Source of the DNA: Andrena cerasifolii
Taxonomy: Eukaryota; Arthropoda; Insecta; Hymenoptera; Andrenidae
Assembly (NCBI RefSeq): GCF_050908995.1
Contig: NC_135123.1
Location: 5,146,001 to 5,210,000, forward strand
Length of the DNA stretch: 64,000 nucleotides
Reading direction: 5' to 3'
Shown here: in pieces, positions 11,719-23,732 of the stretch
How positions within the stretch are numbered: position 1 is the first letter of the stretch
How the letters are laid out: each line of letters starts with the position of its first letter
Notes under the pieces: generated by a model
The model's database searches: none
The model's input: the letters and a program-made list of their open reading frames with translations, nothing else
What the model was told of the DNA's origin: nothing
Translations under genes and position numbers: made by a program

Positions 11719-14500
11719 GCTACCAATCGAATGGATACAGTTGTGTGGGATTTTGTAATGACTGTTGAGACTCAGGGCGTTTGACGAGTTAAATAAATAT
11801 ATATATTTATTGAATTAAGTAGCCTAAGTAATATTATAGGAAAACTAAACTAGACTAAGCTAAAGGTAACTTTCACTCAGAAAACCTCTCTCTTGACCGC
11901 CTCTTGGAGGTCAAAGTTTCCTCACGCCCGGCTAATACGACACTGACTGCCTTTCGCCTTTTCCAGGCAGTCACCGTTATCCGATGCACCCCTCATTCAT
12001 ACCCGCGCACACACACACATACACAATCACCCGTCTTAAAACTACGCGGACCTCGACCGACACCCAGCGCATCACTCCTCGGTGGCCCCTTAGGCTGGGT
12101 CGTTCCGGCCCAAATTTATGACACTACAGTGGTTTTTATTAACTACAGGACATATACGTGTGTAGTAATCGACATGGTGTGACGTGATATAGGTATGGCA
12201 CTCTAATAACGCGTTTCTAAAAAAAAACATTAAACTGGAGGTTGATTTTTATTTAATACGCGGAAGAGTGATAATAAATTGCATTCATGAATTTTATTTA
12301 AAAGTTTAAACTACTTGCAGTGCTCCCCACAACTGGGGAAGTAAAAATTTACTGGGTTGATTAACATTTGGAAAGTTATTAATTTAACAAATCCCATTAC
12401 ACATTGTATCGAATTGTATTGAAATTATTTTCAAATAAAGTTATATAATTGTATGGGCGTCATACGCGATTTTAATAACTAGAACGAGTAACTTAATACA
12501 GTGTCGCAGAAGTAACGTATTATTTTGAGAACTTGTTTTCATGTAATTTCCCTCATTATGGTCTGAATTACGTCAATCTTGGTGTTATTTTCATCGGAGA
12601 AACGCAAGAATTCGATTGGCGTCGTTTTCGCAAAGGTCTGATTTTTTTTATTTTTCTTTAATCGCTAAAGAAAATTTTGAAAGTTACTCTATGACATTTT
12701 AGCAGATTTAATCCCCGACTAAACGAGCGAAAAAGATAAAAATCGGTTGAACTTTTTGTCCACAAAAAGTCACTTTGGAACCACTGTGCGTCACGAGAGA
12801 ATCGCCCTATATACATATGTATTTAAGTGTTTTGGAAACATTACTCTTAATCCTCCCCATGTTCTATAAGATGTTCGGTCAGCATAAAAAGCGGAGAGAA
12901 ATACCGAAAAAGAAGAAGTGCATCATATTTTAGCAACAGTCAATAAAATCATACAACTTTGAACAGATTAATCAACAAGAGTGTGACCACCTAACGCATT
13001 GCGTACAGTTCGAAACCATGCAGTGCTTGCTCTTGAGTAATTAAAAACACCTCTGGAAACCAATAAAAGCGTGTAGATTAAAATCGATATCGGTGGCGGT
13101 AAAAAAAAAGTCACGTGAAAAAAATAAAACAAACGCAAAGAGAACTATGTTTTTTCATTCGTAATTCCACGAAACGCGTTTGAAACATGTTTGGCGCCGG
13201 TTCGCCGCGTTCATTTAAAGGCTGATCATTCCAGCCGATATCGAATCTGTCGTTGTTGATATTTTTTTAGGAGACAGGATTTTACCCCGCTCGCGGTTGC
13301 GGTCAGCGGCTCCTCCTATCAGCAAAAGTGACCTATCACTAGTGGCCCCCTTCGAAACAACCGTGCCGCGGGCAGTCACTGTCTGTTGTTCGTCGCATCC
13401 ATTGTTGTAGCTGGTGCACGTTTAAAAACTGCTAGCCGTGACCGAAAAAACACATAAACGAGGCACAGTTTTCACGTTTAAACGATCTTTTATAACTGGC
13501 CGCGTCGTGCTTTTGTGTACGTAGCTAGAGAACTGACGAAGGACGTGCACGGGTAATCGCTAACAATTTGTAATTTGGTTCAAGTTTCGCATATAGTTAA
13601 TACATGCATGTATGATAGTGTATTATACGCATGGGACGCGCTGCTCAAAATTCCGCGAGACAATCTGGCTCAAAGTTTCGTAATGTTAGCAAGTAATTCA
13701 GGAGAAAAATTACGATACTTGCCTCTCTTATCCTATTTGTATAAATAGTAGGTACCGAAGGAATATTTTTAGCATTAGAATTATGAATACTGTGCAAATA
13801 TGTCCCTCATACATATTGTATTTGGACAGGTTGTTGCACAGGTGGTGTATATCAATTTGTTATTAAATATAAAGAAGACCAACTGGGAGGAACATACTCT
13901 CGGGGTATTACTAGGGGGCAGGAATTATGTAGCAATTAAATATCGATCAAGATACTGCACCTTCAATAAGTATACCATTAGCAGAAGATAATTTGTGTAA
14001 TTCATCAAGGCAAGTCTCCTTTTTTATAAAAATTCCTCGGATCCTCTGTTAACTCTGCGCTGTGGTTGTCCATAAAATTTGATACAGCCAACTGACTGCT
14101 TCACCGCACCACAGTTTACGCATGTAGTGTTTAGCGGAAATTTCATTCCTACCCGCAGGCCTTAAACTCTAGGCTTCTGTGGTCTCATATTACCTTCATT
14201 CGGTGCTGTCCTAGGATAACGCGGCTACAGCATCCTTGGTGAAGGACATACACTTGCCAACAGACCGATGGCCCATGGCACGCAGAGGTTATCGTAAGGC
14301 ATTCTTGGCTGGTTTGATTTAGCGGTTTCCCTGTAGTTGCTGCGGTAACTTAACCGTTATCTAGTCCAGCGCCAGTATTCAGCTTTCGGTAGTTGGATTC
14401 GTTTACACCCTACAATTGTCTGTACAGGGTTTTTCATAATACGTGGTTATTGCTTCAGGGGTGAATGTAGCAAAAATTTCATATCAGTATTTGTTCCTGA

Positions 14501-15048
14501 CAAGGGAAGTTAGGCAATCCGAAAATTCAGAAAAATGTGCAACCGTGTGTGCAAGTAGAGAAGTTGAACCGTAACACAACCCTATTTTTGTTGGTGCATG
14601 ATGCGGTTTTGGGGGGTGAAATGAAAAAAATGCAGAATTTTCTTTTCGTGGAATATCACCAGAACGGTGAGAGATATCCAGAAGAATATCAAACAAAAGT
14701 TGCATATTTCTTTTATATCTACAGAACTGAGTAAAAATAATTATCGAATTAAAGGATTGGTGGTGGGGGTAACGATATATATATGGATTTTCTGATAATT
14801 TTTTTCATAGTTTTATAGATATAAAAAAAGATGTAACACTTGTTGAAACTTCTTCTCGATATATTTTCGCTCGTTCTCGAAATATTCTACGAAAAAGAAA
14901 ATTCTGCATTTTTTTCAAGGTGTGATATCATCCCCAAAAACAGCATTACAGCACCAATAAAAAATGAGGTTATGTTATGGATGAACTACTCTACTTGCAC
15001 AAATAGTTGCATAATTCTCTGAATTTCCGGGTTGCCTAACTTCCTTTG
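14501..15048. mobile_element. CAAGGGA-type palindromic MITE (subfamily with GTTAGGCAA ends)
   Basis: Begins CAAGGGAAGTTAGGCAATCC and ends with inverted GGGTTGCCTAACTTCCTTTG. Internal AGAAAATTCTGCATTTTTTT-like motifs are also inverted (about 14630 against 14900). Flanks CTGA and CGAG are compatible with a 3-bp duplication with one change. Confidence 0.75.
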
Positions 15049-15356
15049 CGAGTTATGTATACTTTTTGTGTTCCAAGAACCCTCGTGTGAACCAATCTGG
15101 TGTAATTGATTCTAATGAAGTGTTCAGCATTCGCGACCCTATATGTACCTCATATATGACCTTGCTATTTGTACACACATTCATTATGTTCCTTGAATCC
15201 GTTTAGTCTGTTTTCTGCTGGGAGCAGTACGAATTCTATCATAGTTTGTGTTTTAATTGATCTGAACACCGTGATGGTCAGATTTAAATGGAATGGATTT
15301 TTACGTGTGGAGTGACCTAAAGTCCAATACTTATATGTCATCGGTGTCATCTACAT

Positions 15357-15720
15357 CTATCTATACCTATACTATTATATAAAGAGAGAGAGCCGATTTT
15401 TATGTTCGCGCAAAACTCAAGACCTATTGCACCGATCTTCCTAAAATTTTAACAGGTTATTTCTGCATACTCTAGGATGGACATAGGCTATGTAGCACGT
15501 CTCAGAAACGCGTTATTAACATGTAATTTATGTGTAAACATTTCATGTGTACGGCTTTTTTACAGACCACGTGACCCGTGTATACGACAGTCTACTTCGC
15601 ACGCGCATGCGCATATTCGGCCCGCGCGATACCTCGCCCGCAGCAGTACCGTGATGTCACCACCAGATGGCAAAGCTTCTCGCTCGCTTTCTCGCTAGAG
15701 AAGTGGCTTACCGCGGACAT
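15357..15720 (+). mobile_element. Possible Helitron 5' end
   Basis: TCTATACCTATACTATTATATAAAG-type sequence near 15357-15386 resembles the 5' end shared by many insect Helitrons, and recurs at 52287. A GC-richer tail follows with a sequence (GCTTCTCGCTCGC) loosely resembling that at 52470. The 3' end is not identified and the right boundary is only a guess. Confidence 0.3.
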
Positions 15721-15940
15721 ATATGTTAGAATGATCGTCTGGTTACAAATTGGTGTTGCAGATTTATGTGTACCCCGTGTGGATGTTACTATGCTCCGGG
15801 TGCGATCAAATTTGTCAAGATCATCCACTCCTGCTCGACGTATGCAATACTAACTTTTTGCTACTCAGCTTCCTCCGAAATATAGATTCTGATTTTGTAA
15901 AAATATTGTTTTTTATTTATTTATCTTTTTTTGTGAAAAT

Positions 15941-16352
15941 AGACGTGTTCAATACACGTTCAGAGTTGTACGATAGACGTTCAATACACGTTCAAAGTGG
16001 TACGACAGACGTTCAATACACGTTCAGAGGTGGTACGATAGACGTTCAATACACGTTCAGAGTGGTACGATAGACGTTCAATATACGTTCAAAGTGGTAC
16101 GATAGACGTTCAATACACGTTCAGAGTGGTACGATAGACATTCAATACACGTTCAGAGTAGTACGATAGACGTTCAATACACGTTCAGAGTGGTACGATA
16201 GACGTTCAATACACGTTCAGAGTGGTACGATAGACGTTCAATACACGTTCAGAGTGGTACGATAGACGTTCAATACACGTTCAGAGTGGTACGATAGACG
16301 TTCAATACACATTCAGAGTTGTACGATAGACGTTCAATACACGTTCAGAGTG
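15941..16352 (+). repeat. 32-bp minisatellite, about 13 copies
   Basis: Tandem array of GACGTTCAATACACGTTCAG + AGTGGTACGATA, highly homogeneous with a few substitutions and one early length variant. The unit contains the near-palindromic GACGTTC / ACACGTTC pair. No coding potential is inferred; the array is open in one frame only by chance. Confidence 0.95.
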
Positions 16353-16754
16353 AAAAATTTCAAATCCAAATTTAGATTTGCCCCTCCCTCAAAACTCAAA
16401 TTTGGATTAGAACCAACGTAGCTATACTACTGTGTGCCTTACTGTATTGATACCCGAACGAACATAATTAGTAGGTAAATCTTATGCAATACCTATGTCT
16501 CATGTAATACCATACTCGTCTCTTCCCAATCTGCTCAGGTCATATCAGATATCTCGCAAACGCTCTGCCTCCTCAACTATCGACCATCTTGACTCCCCAG
16601 GTACATGCTTATCCTGGTATCTCGAATATCAATAGCTTCAGTTTGGACAATGCAGGATTTGGATGATATAGGTAGAGGTATAGGATCATCTATACCTCAG
16701 CAAGGATGGGAACGGTACATACCTATACCTTTTTCATAGAGTAAGTAACTAAAA

Positions 16755-17002
16755 CAGTGTTTCCCAACCTTTTTTGAGTCGCGATCGCCTTTTATAATAC
16801 TTATACATTTAACCTGCGATCCTCCCCTCCGTATAAGGTAAGGTAAATTTAATACGGTAGAGAAAACACATTAAAAATAGGTACTTCACAATATAATTCC
16901 AGCTGAATAATTCAAATAAATAAGCGCTAAAAATCGTCAGCTGAAAATAACTGTGGCGAGCCCCCAGAAAACACTTCTTGACCCACAGTTTGGGAATCAC
17001 TG
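16755..17002. mobile_element. hAT-type MITE with perfect 8-bp duplication
   Basis: 248 bp from CAGTGTTTCCCAACC to GTTTGGGAATCACTG, flanked by AACTAAAA at 16747-16754 and 17003-17010. These ends are typical of hAT elements. Confidence 0.93.
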
Positions 17003-18335
17003 AACTAAAACGATATCAGTATATCTGACACCACTTCGAACATAATTACTTAAAATACTACAATTCAAATCCGATTTTGAGCGTAAGCACGAACATTGGA
17101 TAGAACAGTTAGTTTGTTGCTGAAATTCCATATTTATTTTCCGTTCTCTCTTTTCACGTTCTCTGTCTCACAGCTCTCCCCGTCACTTTACCCCCTCGTG
17201 TTATTTTCGCTTTTATCCTCCATTTTTCCTGTCCTGTCCTCGGCTAGAACGAATGTCCGTTCGAGATTACCCGATTCCAAGGTGTAGGCGCACACAGAGG
17301 TGGCGCGGCTTGCTACCAAAAAGGCACGGCCACGATTTAGAGATTCGACGACGGCTCACAGTCGAAGTGCCTTAAATCAGTGCCATGGCAAGAACAATAT
17401 CGGCGTTTCTGAAAGCTAGCTGCATTCGCTTGTGAAATGGTTTTCCGTGCGCGCTGAAAAATCAAGCCAACAACTTGCAGTTGGCTGGGCCGCGGTGCTC
17501 AGTCGCGTTTTTATTGGAATCCATCCCCGGATCGATTGGACCGTGCAAAAAACCGTAACGACTTCGCCTCGAAACTAGCCGAGACCTATCGAAACGCCCG
17601 TGACCCAGTCTGGTTGAACTTCGACCACAAAAGAAATACGTCACGTCCGCTGGACCGGAGCACGAAGAGATCGCAGCCTGTCGGGGAACTTTCGATAAAT
17701 GCCAATACTGTCACATCTTTTTTCGTAATTTCCGACGGGTTGACAGTCAGCCCTTCCGATAGCGAATCGCTCCTAGGAGCACGATTTGTACGTGTACAGA
17801 AAGAAAACGAAGCAGTGAAATAAAATGGAATCGCTCTTGTTAGGGCTGCGGAACTCAGGAGCAATAGCTGTTGGAATCTGGCTGAGGAACGTATTGGCCT
17901 ATTACATTTTAACAGTGTAATGTATTGCGGCGGGGATTTTGTATTTAATTCAGGTACGGGTTACAATTCGATTTATCAGGTTAAATCGAATGTTGACGGG
18001 TGTTGACTAAATAAGCATACAGCAGCGTAGCACTAAATAAATTCTGTACGGGAAGAAAGTTGGTCTAATTGAATGATTATGATAATTCAGAAACTCTAGT
18101 TGAGTCTATTCAGAATAAACACGAGAGATCGCTATGAACTTAATTAGCATTTGCGATTTATGTGGTTGGACTTAAATTCCCTGATTGGTTGAAATTGATC
18201 GATAGCCATGATGTGGAATCTATCAGTTTTACTTCTGAAGACAGTGATAAGTGACGAAGTAGGAGAATTATATATTTTAATCATAATTAAATTTGTTATT
18301 TACCAATCATCAAATTTGTTATTTACCACTATTAA

Positions 18336-18616
18336 CCCTTAACTGGTATACTGTTTTTGGCAAACGTGACTGGTATACTGGGGTCGTGGCAGACCCCAAA
18401 TAAAAAAGGACATAGAAATTTGTAAAGTCGACAACTAGAGCAACCACTATGAATATTTTCTTCTTAGGGAATGTAGAAAATAATAGAAGCGTAGAAAGTT
18501 AAACTATTATTTTAAAATTAATTAGAAATTCAGTTTACCAACTTAGACAACCGAAAATTGTACATCGAACTTTGGGTGCTTGGGGTCACGAGCGACCCCA
18601 GGATACCAGTTAAGGG
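18336..18616. mobile_element. piggyBac-type MITE in a TTAA site
   Basis: 281 bp, TTAA on each side (18332-18335 and 18617-18620). Terminal repeats CCCTTAACTGGTATACTG and, inverted, GGATACCAGTTAAGGG; subterminal GGGGTCGTGGCAGACCCC and GGGGTCACGAGCGACCCC are small hairpins in both arms. CCC ends in a TTAA site are diagnostic of piggyBac. Confidence 0.9.
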
Positions 18617-20398
18617 TTAATGCTGTCAGTATAAATATTTTTGTATATTATGATACAAAGCATACTGATGAATTCAAATTTTTGCGAAAGTGAAGAAATC
18701 ACCTTTAGAAGAAATTAGAAATTGTTCATTCAAAATGAAGCAAAATGATTCGTAAAAATTAGATCTCAATGGCTGTCTTTCAAGAATATGGATAAAAAAA
18801 TGTGAGATATCCTTACGATTACTTTTTAAAAATAGTACAGGGTTAAAAATAGTACAGGCGGTTATATTTCTAGTTACTAGACAATAATAAAAATACAGAT
18901 TTCAAGAGACTATTGTGATTATGTAATTTAATATCGGAAAATTGAAAATGTACAAAGGCGATTTTGTGTACTTTTACTTACACATTTTCTCCAGAAAACT
19001 ACATCTTTCCAATAGATTCCCAAAGAGATACAATAATGCATATATCTTCCCAGGATACACATCATTGGTCAACCACCGATTCGATGATGAATCAATAATT
19101 GGGATCAGCTGTAATATTCAGCAACCCCAAGTATATGAATTGTAATTCCAAAGCAAAACAAACGATCAATGTATATGTTAATATTAATTATTAGACTTAA
19201 ACGAATCCACAGTTGCAGTTTAAACAATAAAAGACTCTTTACTTTGCAATGCAGAGCTCCCTGTAGAATTACTATTAAATTCTTGTAAAACTGTTAATTG
19301 ATTACGATATAACATTCGATTCTTTGAATTCTTGAAAGCCTTTTAATGGAAATCAATTTTTCTACTGGAATTCTTTGAATTACTCTTCGAGCAAATATGG
19401 CGCCGTTCAAAGAGGGAACGTTACAGTAAAGAGGAAGTATTAGCCACCGGCTAACTACGTTTCAAATAAGGTAGACACTCGTCGAGGAATATCAATGTTG
19501 ATACAAGACGTTTTCGTTGTTGTCTTTCTCTTCCGCGGTCAATAATATTGAGTTATCGAGCTGCTGCTGATAAGAGAACGGGCATACCATTCGAGGTGCC
19601 TTTCAGGGTGATATTCTTTATCCTGTTCCTTACAGAAATCGCAAACAAATTGTCGAAGTTCTACAGACGCACCATTAGGCTCCATCAGGAGATGCGACGA
19701 GCACTTTGGCTCTTACATCTCGACGGAAAATTGACGTTTACATTTCACCGTGCTAAATTAGTACGAAAATACACAAGATGCTTCTTTGTTAGCGTTTAGA
19801 GTTTTAGAGAAAACTGAGCTAAGCAAATTGTATTTAAAATTCAAGTAGAATCGCCAAATGTTCTGGTAATGGAGTACTATATTTAGATATGTGTAATACT
19901 AGCGATTCTTTTTGGGGACACATTAATATAAAAGCACAGTATAAGCAGAGCTGCAATTTCATTGCAAAATGAACAAATTACAGTATTAAAATGTTTCTTG
20001 TTTAGAGTAAATTTTAATATGATTGCTATGTATATAAATGAAAGTTGATTCGAAGAGCCTTCAGTAGAGGGAGTCGATTTATTTATATAGTTTTAAATAA
20101 ATCAAATTGGCTTGGAAAAATAATAGTGATAAGGCATTGTTTGATAAGCATTGTTGAATTTTCTCTAGAATTCAAGAAGGTATCACGTAAAATGATTTTT
20201 TTAGCAAAGGCATTAGATTATATAATTACATAAATAACTAGATTATAAGATTGAAAAGTACCTATCAGTGATAAAAATATGCAAATGCATTATTATAATT
20301 ATAATTAAACGATTGTGCTTCGTGTTAAAATTTAATCGTTTTAGTTTCTGGTAGCGTTAGCGAGTGTCAAAAACAAATTTTTGGATTCTGTCCGTACC

Positions 20399-21062
20399 TT
20401 AAGGGGACATTCTTGTGTAATCCCTTAAAAAATTTAGAATTTTTTTAAACAAAACTGTAACACATAGAGTAAAAAGTGTTTTTGGTATTTATTTATACAT
20501 ACTTTAAGATGATAATAAAAAGAATTTATTGTTTTTGTTTATGTAATTTTGAATGCATAAATCTAGATAAAAACAAAGGAACTAATTGACGGATTTGAAA
20601 AATTCTTTCAGGATTCTTTTCGTAAATGAACTCGCTATCGGTTCTCCATCTTTCAGAAATTTTGGTTCACCCAATTTGATTCTATTCGGCATTGTTTAGC
20701 AAAAAATGACCGTCTTTCAAGGCAGATTGATTAAAACCTGTACCAATTCATCGAATTTTCATTATTTTGTAGTAATGATTGGTAAAACGGTAACCATACG
20801 CATATATTTTAAGAAATAATTTCGATTTTTTATTTCAGATGAGTCTGTATTGAAATATCATGCACTCCGTGCTTTTATCACCGTCAGAGTTATATCTATT
20901 TATTCAAGATTACATCAGAGAAAGAAACAATAAAAAAAATATTTTATCATCTTAAAATATGTATGAATCAATACCAAAACCACTTTTTATCCTATGTGTT
21001 ACAGTTTTCTTTAAAAAAAAATCCTAATTTTTTAAGGGATTACACGAGAATGCACCCTTCAT
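20399..21062. mobile_element. TTAA/GGGG-ended long palindromic MITE
   Basis: Begins TTAAGGGGACATTCTTGTGT and ends with inverted TACACGAGAATGCACCCTTC. Arms of about 140 bases match (for example TTTAAGATGATAATAAAA against ATTTTATCATCTTAAAA). The right TTAA is degraded. Confidence 0.8.
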
Positions 21063-21373
21063 TGTCGCCAGTGTGTTAAGGTATTATTTTGAAGTTACGT
21101 TTCTTCTAAAAAACTGAGACTTCGACGAGATTCTATATGAGTGGCGTATGCCTATACACCACACTGTTTAAATCTTGAAGTAAGGGTAATATTTTTTATT
21201 TATTTATTATAACAGCACGAACGGACATGAATCGGAAACGGACAGATAAGGTAAAATCAAAATTAAAATAACAAATACCAAAGAAAAGAACAGAAAGAGA
21301 TGAAATAAAATAAATAAATATTACAATACAGTATCAATATTGCAAATTAATCATCCAGTATACACAAAACTGA

Positions 21374-21806
21374 CAAGGGAACATCCTGAACCCGGAAATT
21401 CAAAAAATTCTAAACCTTTGTGAATATTTAGGGAATTTCCTCTTGATTACGACGCAATTTGTTGTTTACTGCCCAAATTCAATCGAAGGGGGTGAAAATA
21501 ACCCCTGAAAATTCGGTTATTTTCCAATTTTGTGTGATAACTCGGGAACTGTAAAATAATTTTTTTTACCAAATTATAGATCTAATTAAAACAAGTAACT
21601 TTTATCTTGAAACTTTTTTCAATCTCTTACAGTTCGCGAGTTATAACACAAAATCGGAAAATAGCCGAATTTTCAGGGGTTATTTTCACCCCCTTCGAGT
21701 GAATTTGGGCAGCAAACAAAAATTACATTGTAATCAGGAGGAAATCCCCTACATATTGACAAAGTTCCAGAATTTTTTGAATTTTTGGGTTCGGGATCTT
21801 CCCTTG
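21374..21806. mobile_element. CAAGGGA-type palindromic MITE with 3-bp duplication (copy A)
   Basis: 433 bp; starts CAAGGGAACATCCTGAACCC and ends inverted GGGTTCGGGATCTTCCCTTG; arms of about 200 bases. Flanked by TGA on both sides. Closely related to 61116-61547. Confidence 0.9.
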
Positions 21807-22142
21807 TGAGTGTCTGAATGTAGATAGGGAAATTGCGAAAATATTATAGCAGGATCTACTCGCCAGCATTCACATTTTGTGAATGCAATTGTATCTACAC
21901 TATTTACGCAGAGTGCGATGCCTATCAATATAAAAAAAGTGGCTGCTGCCGAGTATTAATGAAAGTCTTCCCTTTCTAATGTATCTGAACATTATAACCC
22001 CGAATTATATAACACACATAATGGAGGTTCTAATATTATATTACAAACGCAACTCATTTGAAATGATTTGCTAAACTTCGACCAGCTGTTAATCCTTCTA
22101 GCAACAAATAAATTAACACGGGCTCCTGTTATTCTTTTGCAG

Positions 22143-22247
22143 ATCGGGGCACTGAAGGAATACTTTCTCTTCGCCGATAAACGGCTCCACAAGAGGTCCC
22201 TCTCTACCAGCGAGTCGCACCACAAGACTTTAAGCGATGAGCCGAGG
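22143..22247 (+). CDS. Fur2: Fur2 exon: second half of the inhibitory prodomain (partial gene starts here)
   Basis: First recognisable exon of a furin-type proprotein convertase, a secretory-pathway subtilisin-like serine protease that cuts precursors after multibasic sites. It has 35 codons, phase 0 at both ends, behind a TTTTGCAG acceptor and before a GTAAGT donor. The peptide begins IGALKEYFLFADKRLHKRSL, which aligns with the furin prodomain around its second, pH-dependent internal cleavage site (KR before SL). The two histidines found near this site in human furin correspond here to Leu and Asp, while a His sits at P3. Signal-peptide and first-half prodomain exons must lie further 5'; I see no candidate in 1-22142. 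The furin-family call is near certain from later exons. Fur2 rather than Fur1 is inferred from the catalytic-domain wording and the C-terminal Cys-rich start. Confidence 0.88.
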
Positions 22248-22855
22248 GTAAGTGATTTTCATCTTCGCCGTCACGGGGTTGGGACGCGCTCATCAAACTT
22301 GAACAGGGAGCGCATACACAGGCGCAGGTGCAAAATACAGAAGCCACATAATTTCATGGCGTCTGTCATGGCGTGACGGGCATTGTTTACTTGGCATTCT
22401 AATTTTACCTTGCTCCTGCGAGCAGTTTAATACGCGAGGCTGCTCCTCGAAGCGAACGGCTCACGATGGCACGCAGTTACGTAATGTCGCTTGTACGTGT
22501 GCCGGCGTAATTCAACGGGAGTGTTGCCGGGCACTAAACACTACGCTGGTATTTTTCCACCCGGAAATTATTTCTCCCGGAATGACGTCGTTCATTTATC
22601 GCGGAAGAGGGTAACGTCTTACCTTGTGTAATTCACGAAATAATCAAGAATACCTTGCTTCTCCTTCGTACACGTACAATTTGTAGTGCAATAAACACGA
22701 GAGTAATTTTTGGGGTAGAAAGAAGTGAAACGGTTTCGTAAAGAACTTCGGTTTTGAAGTAATTCATTATAAAAGTTTATCAGAGACACGTGCGATTAAG
22801 CAGAGCGTGGTTAACGTCTTTATTATGCAGTAGTTTTAATTGTGTAACGCTACAG

Positions 22856-23484
22856 CAGTGGTGAGCAAATCTTTTGTCCGAAGTGGACCACAAGTGGAAA
22901 CCTACTACAATACGCCAGCCGCAATATTAAATACATAAATATAACTAATCCAAGAATTTTAATTTATGGGCCGAATTTGTTATTCCTGACATTGATTTAC
23001 AATAAAACAGTTTTTTTTTAAATTTGATGTACTGTTTATTAGTAATATATACACAGTAATATATACACAGTAATATATACCTACATATTATAATATAAAC
23101 AGGTATATGTAAGAAAATTTTTAAAAATAATAGTCGTAATCGACTCGATGACGAACGATTAAACAATTGTATTAGAAACCACTTAAAAGGGCATTAAATA
23201 AAGTACCAAATAAACAGTTTTCAATTATTTTATCATAATTAACAGAAATGAAAAAAAATAAATAAACGTAAAAAATATAAAATTATACAACATTAGGAAG
23301 GGATAATTTTATCATATTTTTTGGCGCAAAATTCATTCCGATATCTTTTACAGTTCAAAAGATATATGCCAATGTTCAGGCGGGCCGCAGGTCAACGGCT
23401 GACGGGCCAGATGCGGCCCGCGGGCCGCGGGTCAACGGCTGACGGGCCAGATGCGGCCCGCGGGCCGCGGGTTGCTCATCACTG
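22856..23484. mobile_element. hAT-type element with perfect 8-bp duplication and internal 40-bp tandem
   Basis: 629 bp from CAGTGGTGAGCAAA to TTGCTCATCACTG, flanked by CGCTACAG at 22848-22855 and 23485-23492. Near the right end a GC-rich 40-bp unit (GGGCCGCGGGTCAACGG...) is repeated at 23381 and 23421 with a third partial copy. The interior is AT-rich and non-coding. Confidence 0.93.
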
Positions 23485-23732
23485 CGCTACAGTAAGTTGT
23501 AGTATCGGTAACTACTATCACTAAAGTGAAATTCAACGATCAAGACGTCTCTTTTTAATAACATTATTAAATAGGAATGTAAATATTATAAAAATTTATC
23601 ACTATTGCAATATTTATTAACTAAACTGTGCGATTGTTCAGGTTGAGGAATATGAAACGTAACAAGCAATACATCTGAAAATATTGTTAGTCAAAATTGA
23701 AGGGTGCAGGAGGCCAAGGGGTTAAACTGTTA

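Larger units (their letters stand above)
1..22142 (+). other. Sequence upstream of the first recognised exon (5' intron or upstream region)
   Basis: No coding exon is recognisable here. It contains MITEs at 256, 2023, 4039, 11207, 14501, 16755, 18336, 20399 and 21374, a tRNA-derived tandem repeat, a 5S-derived sequence, candidate Helitron ends and a minisatellite, listed separately. Stretches 651-2020, 4640-8350, 8700-10540, 11730-14490, 17011-18330 and 18621-20398 show nothing I can name apart from GC-richer blocks at about 1180-1760, 13190-13560 and 17290-17830. Because the 22143 exon starts in phase 0 behind an acceptor, at least the 3' part must be Fur2 intron. Confidence 0.6.

Noticed and set aside
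15941..16352. CRISPR array
   Set aside because: Units are contiguous 32-bp repeats without variable spacers and the genome is eukaryotic.
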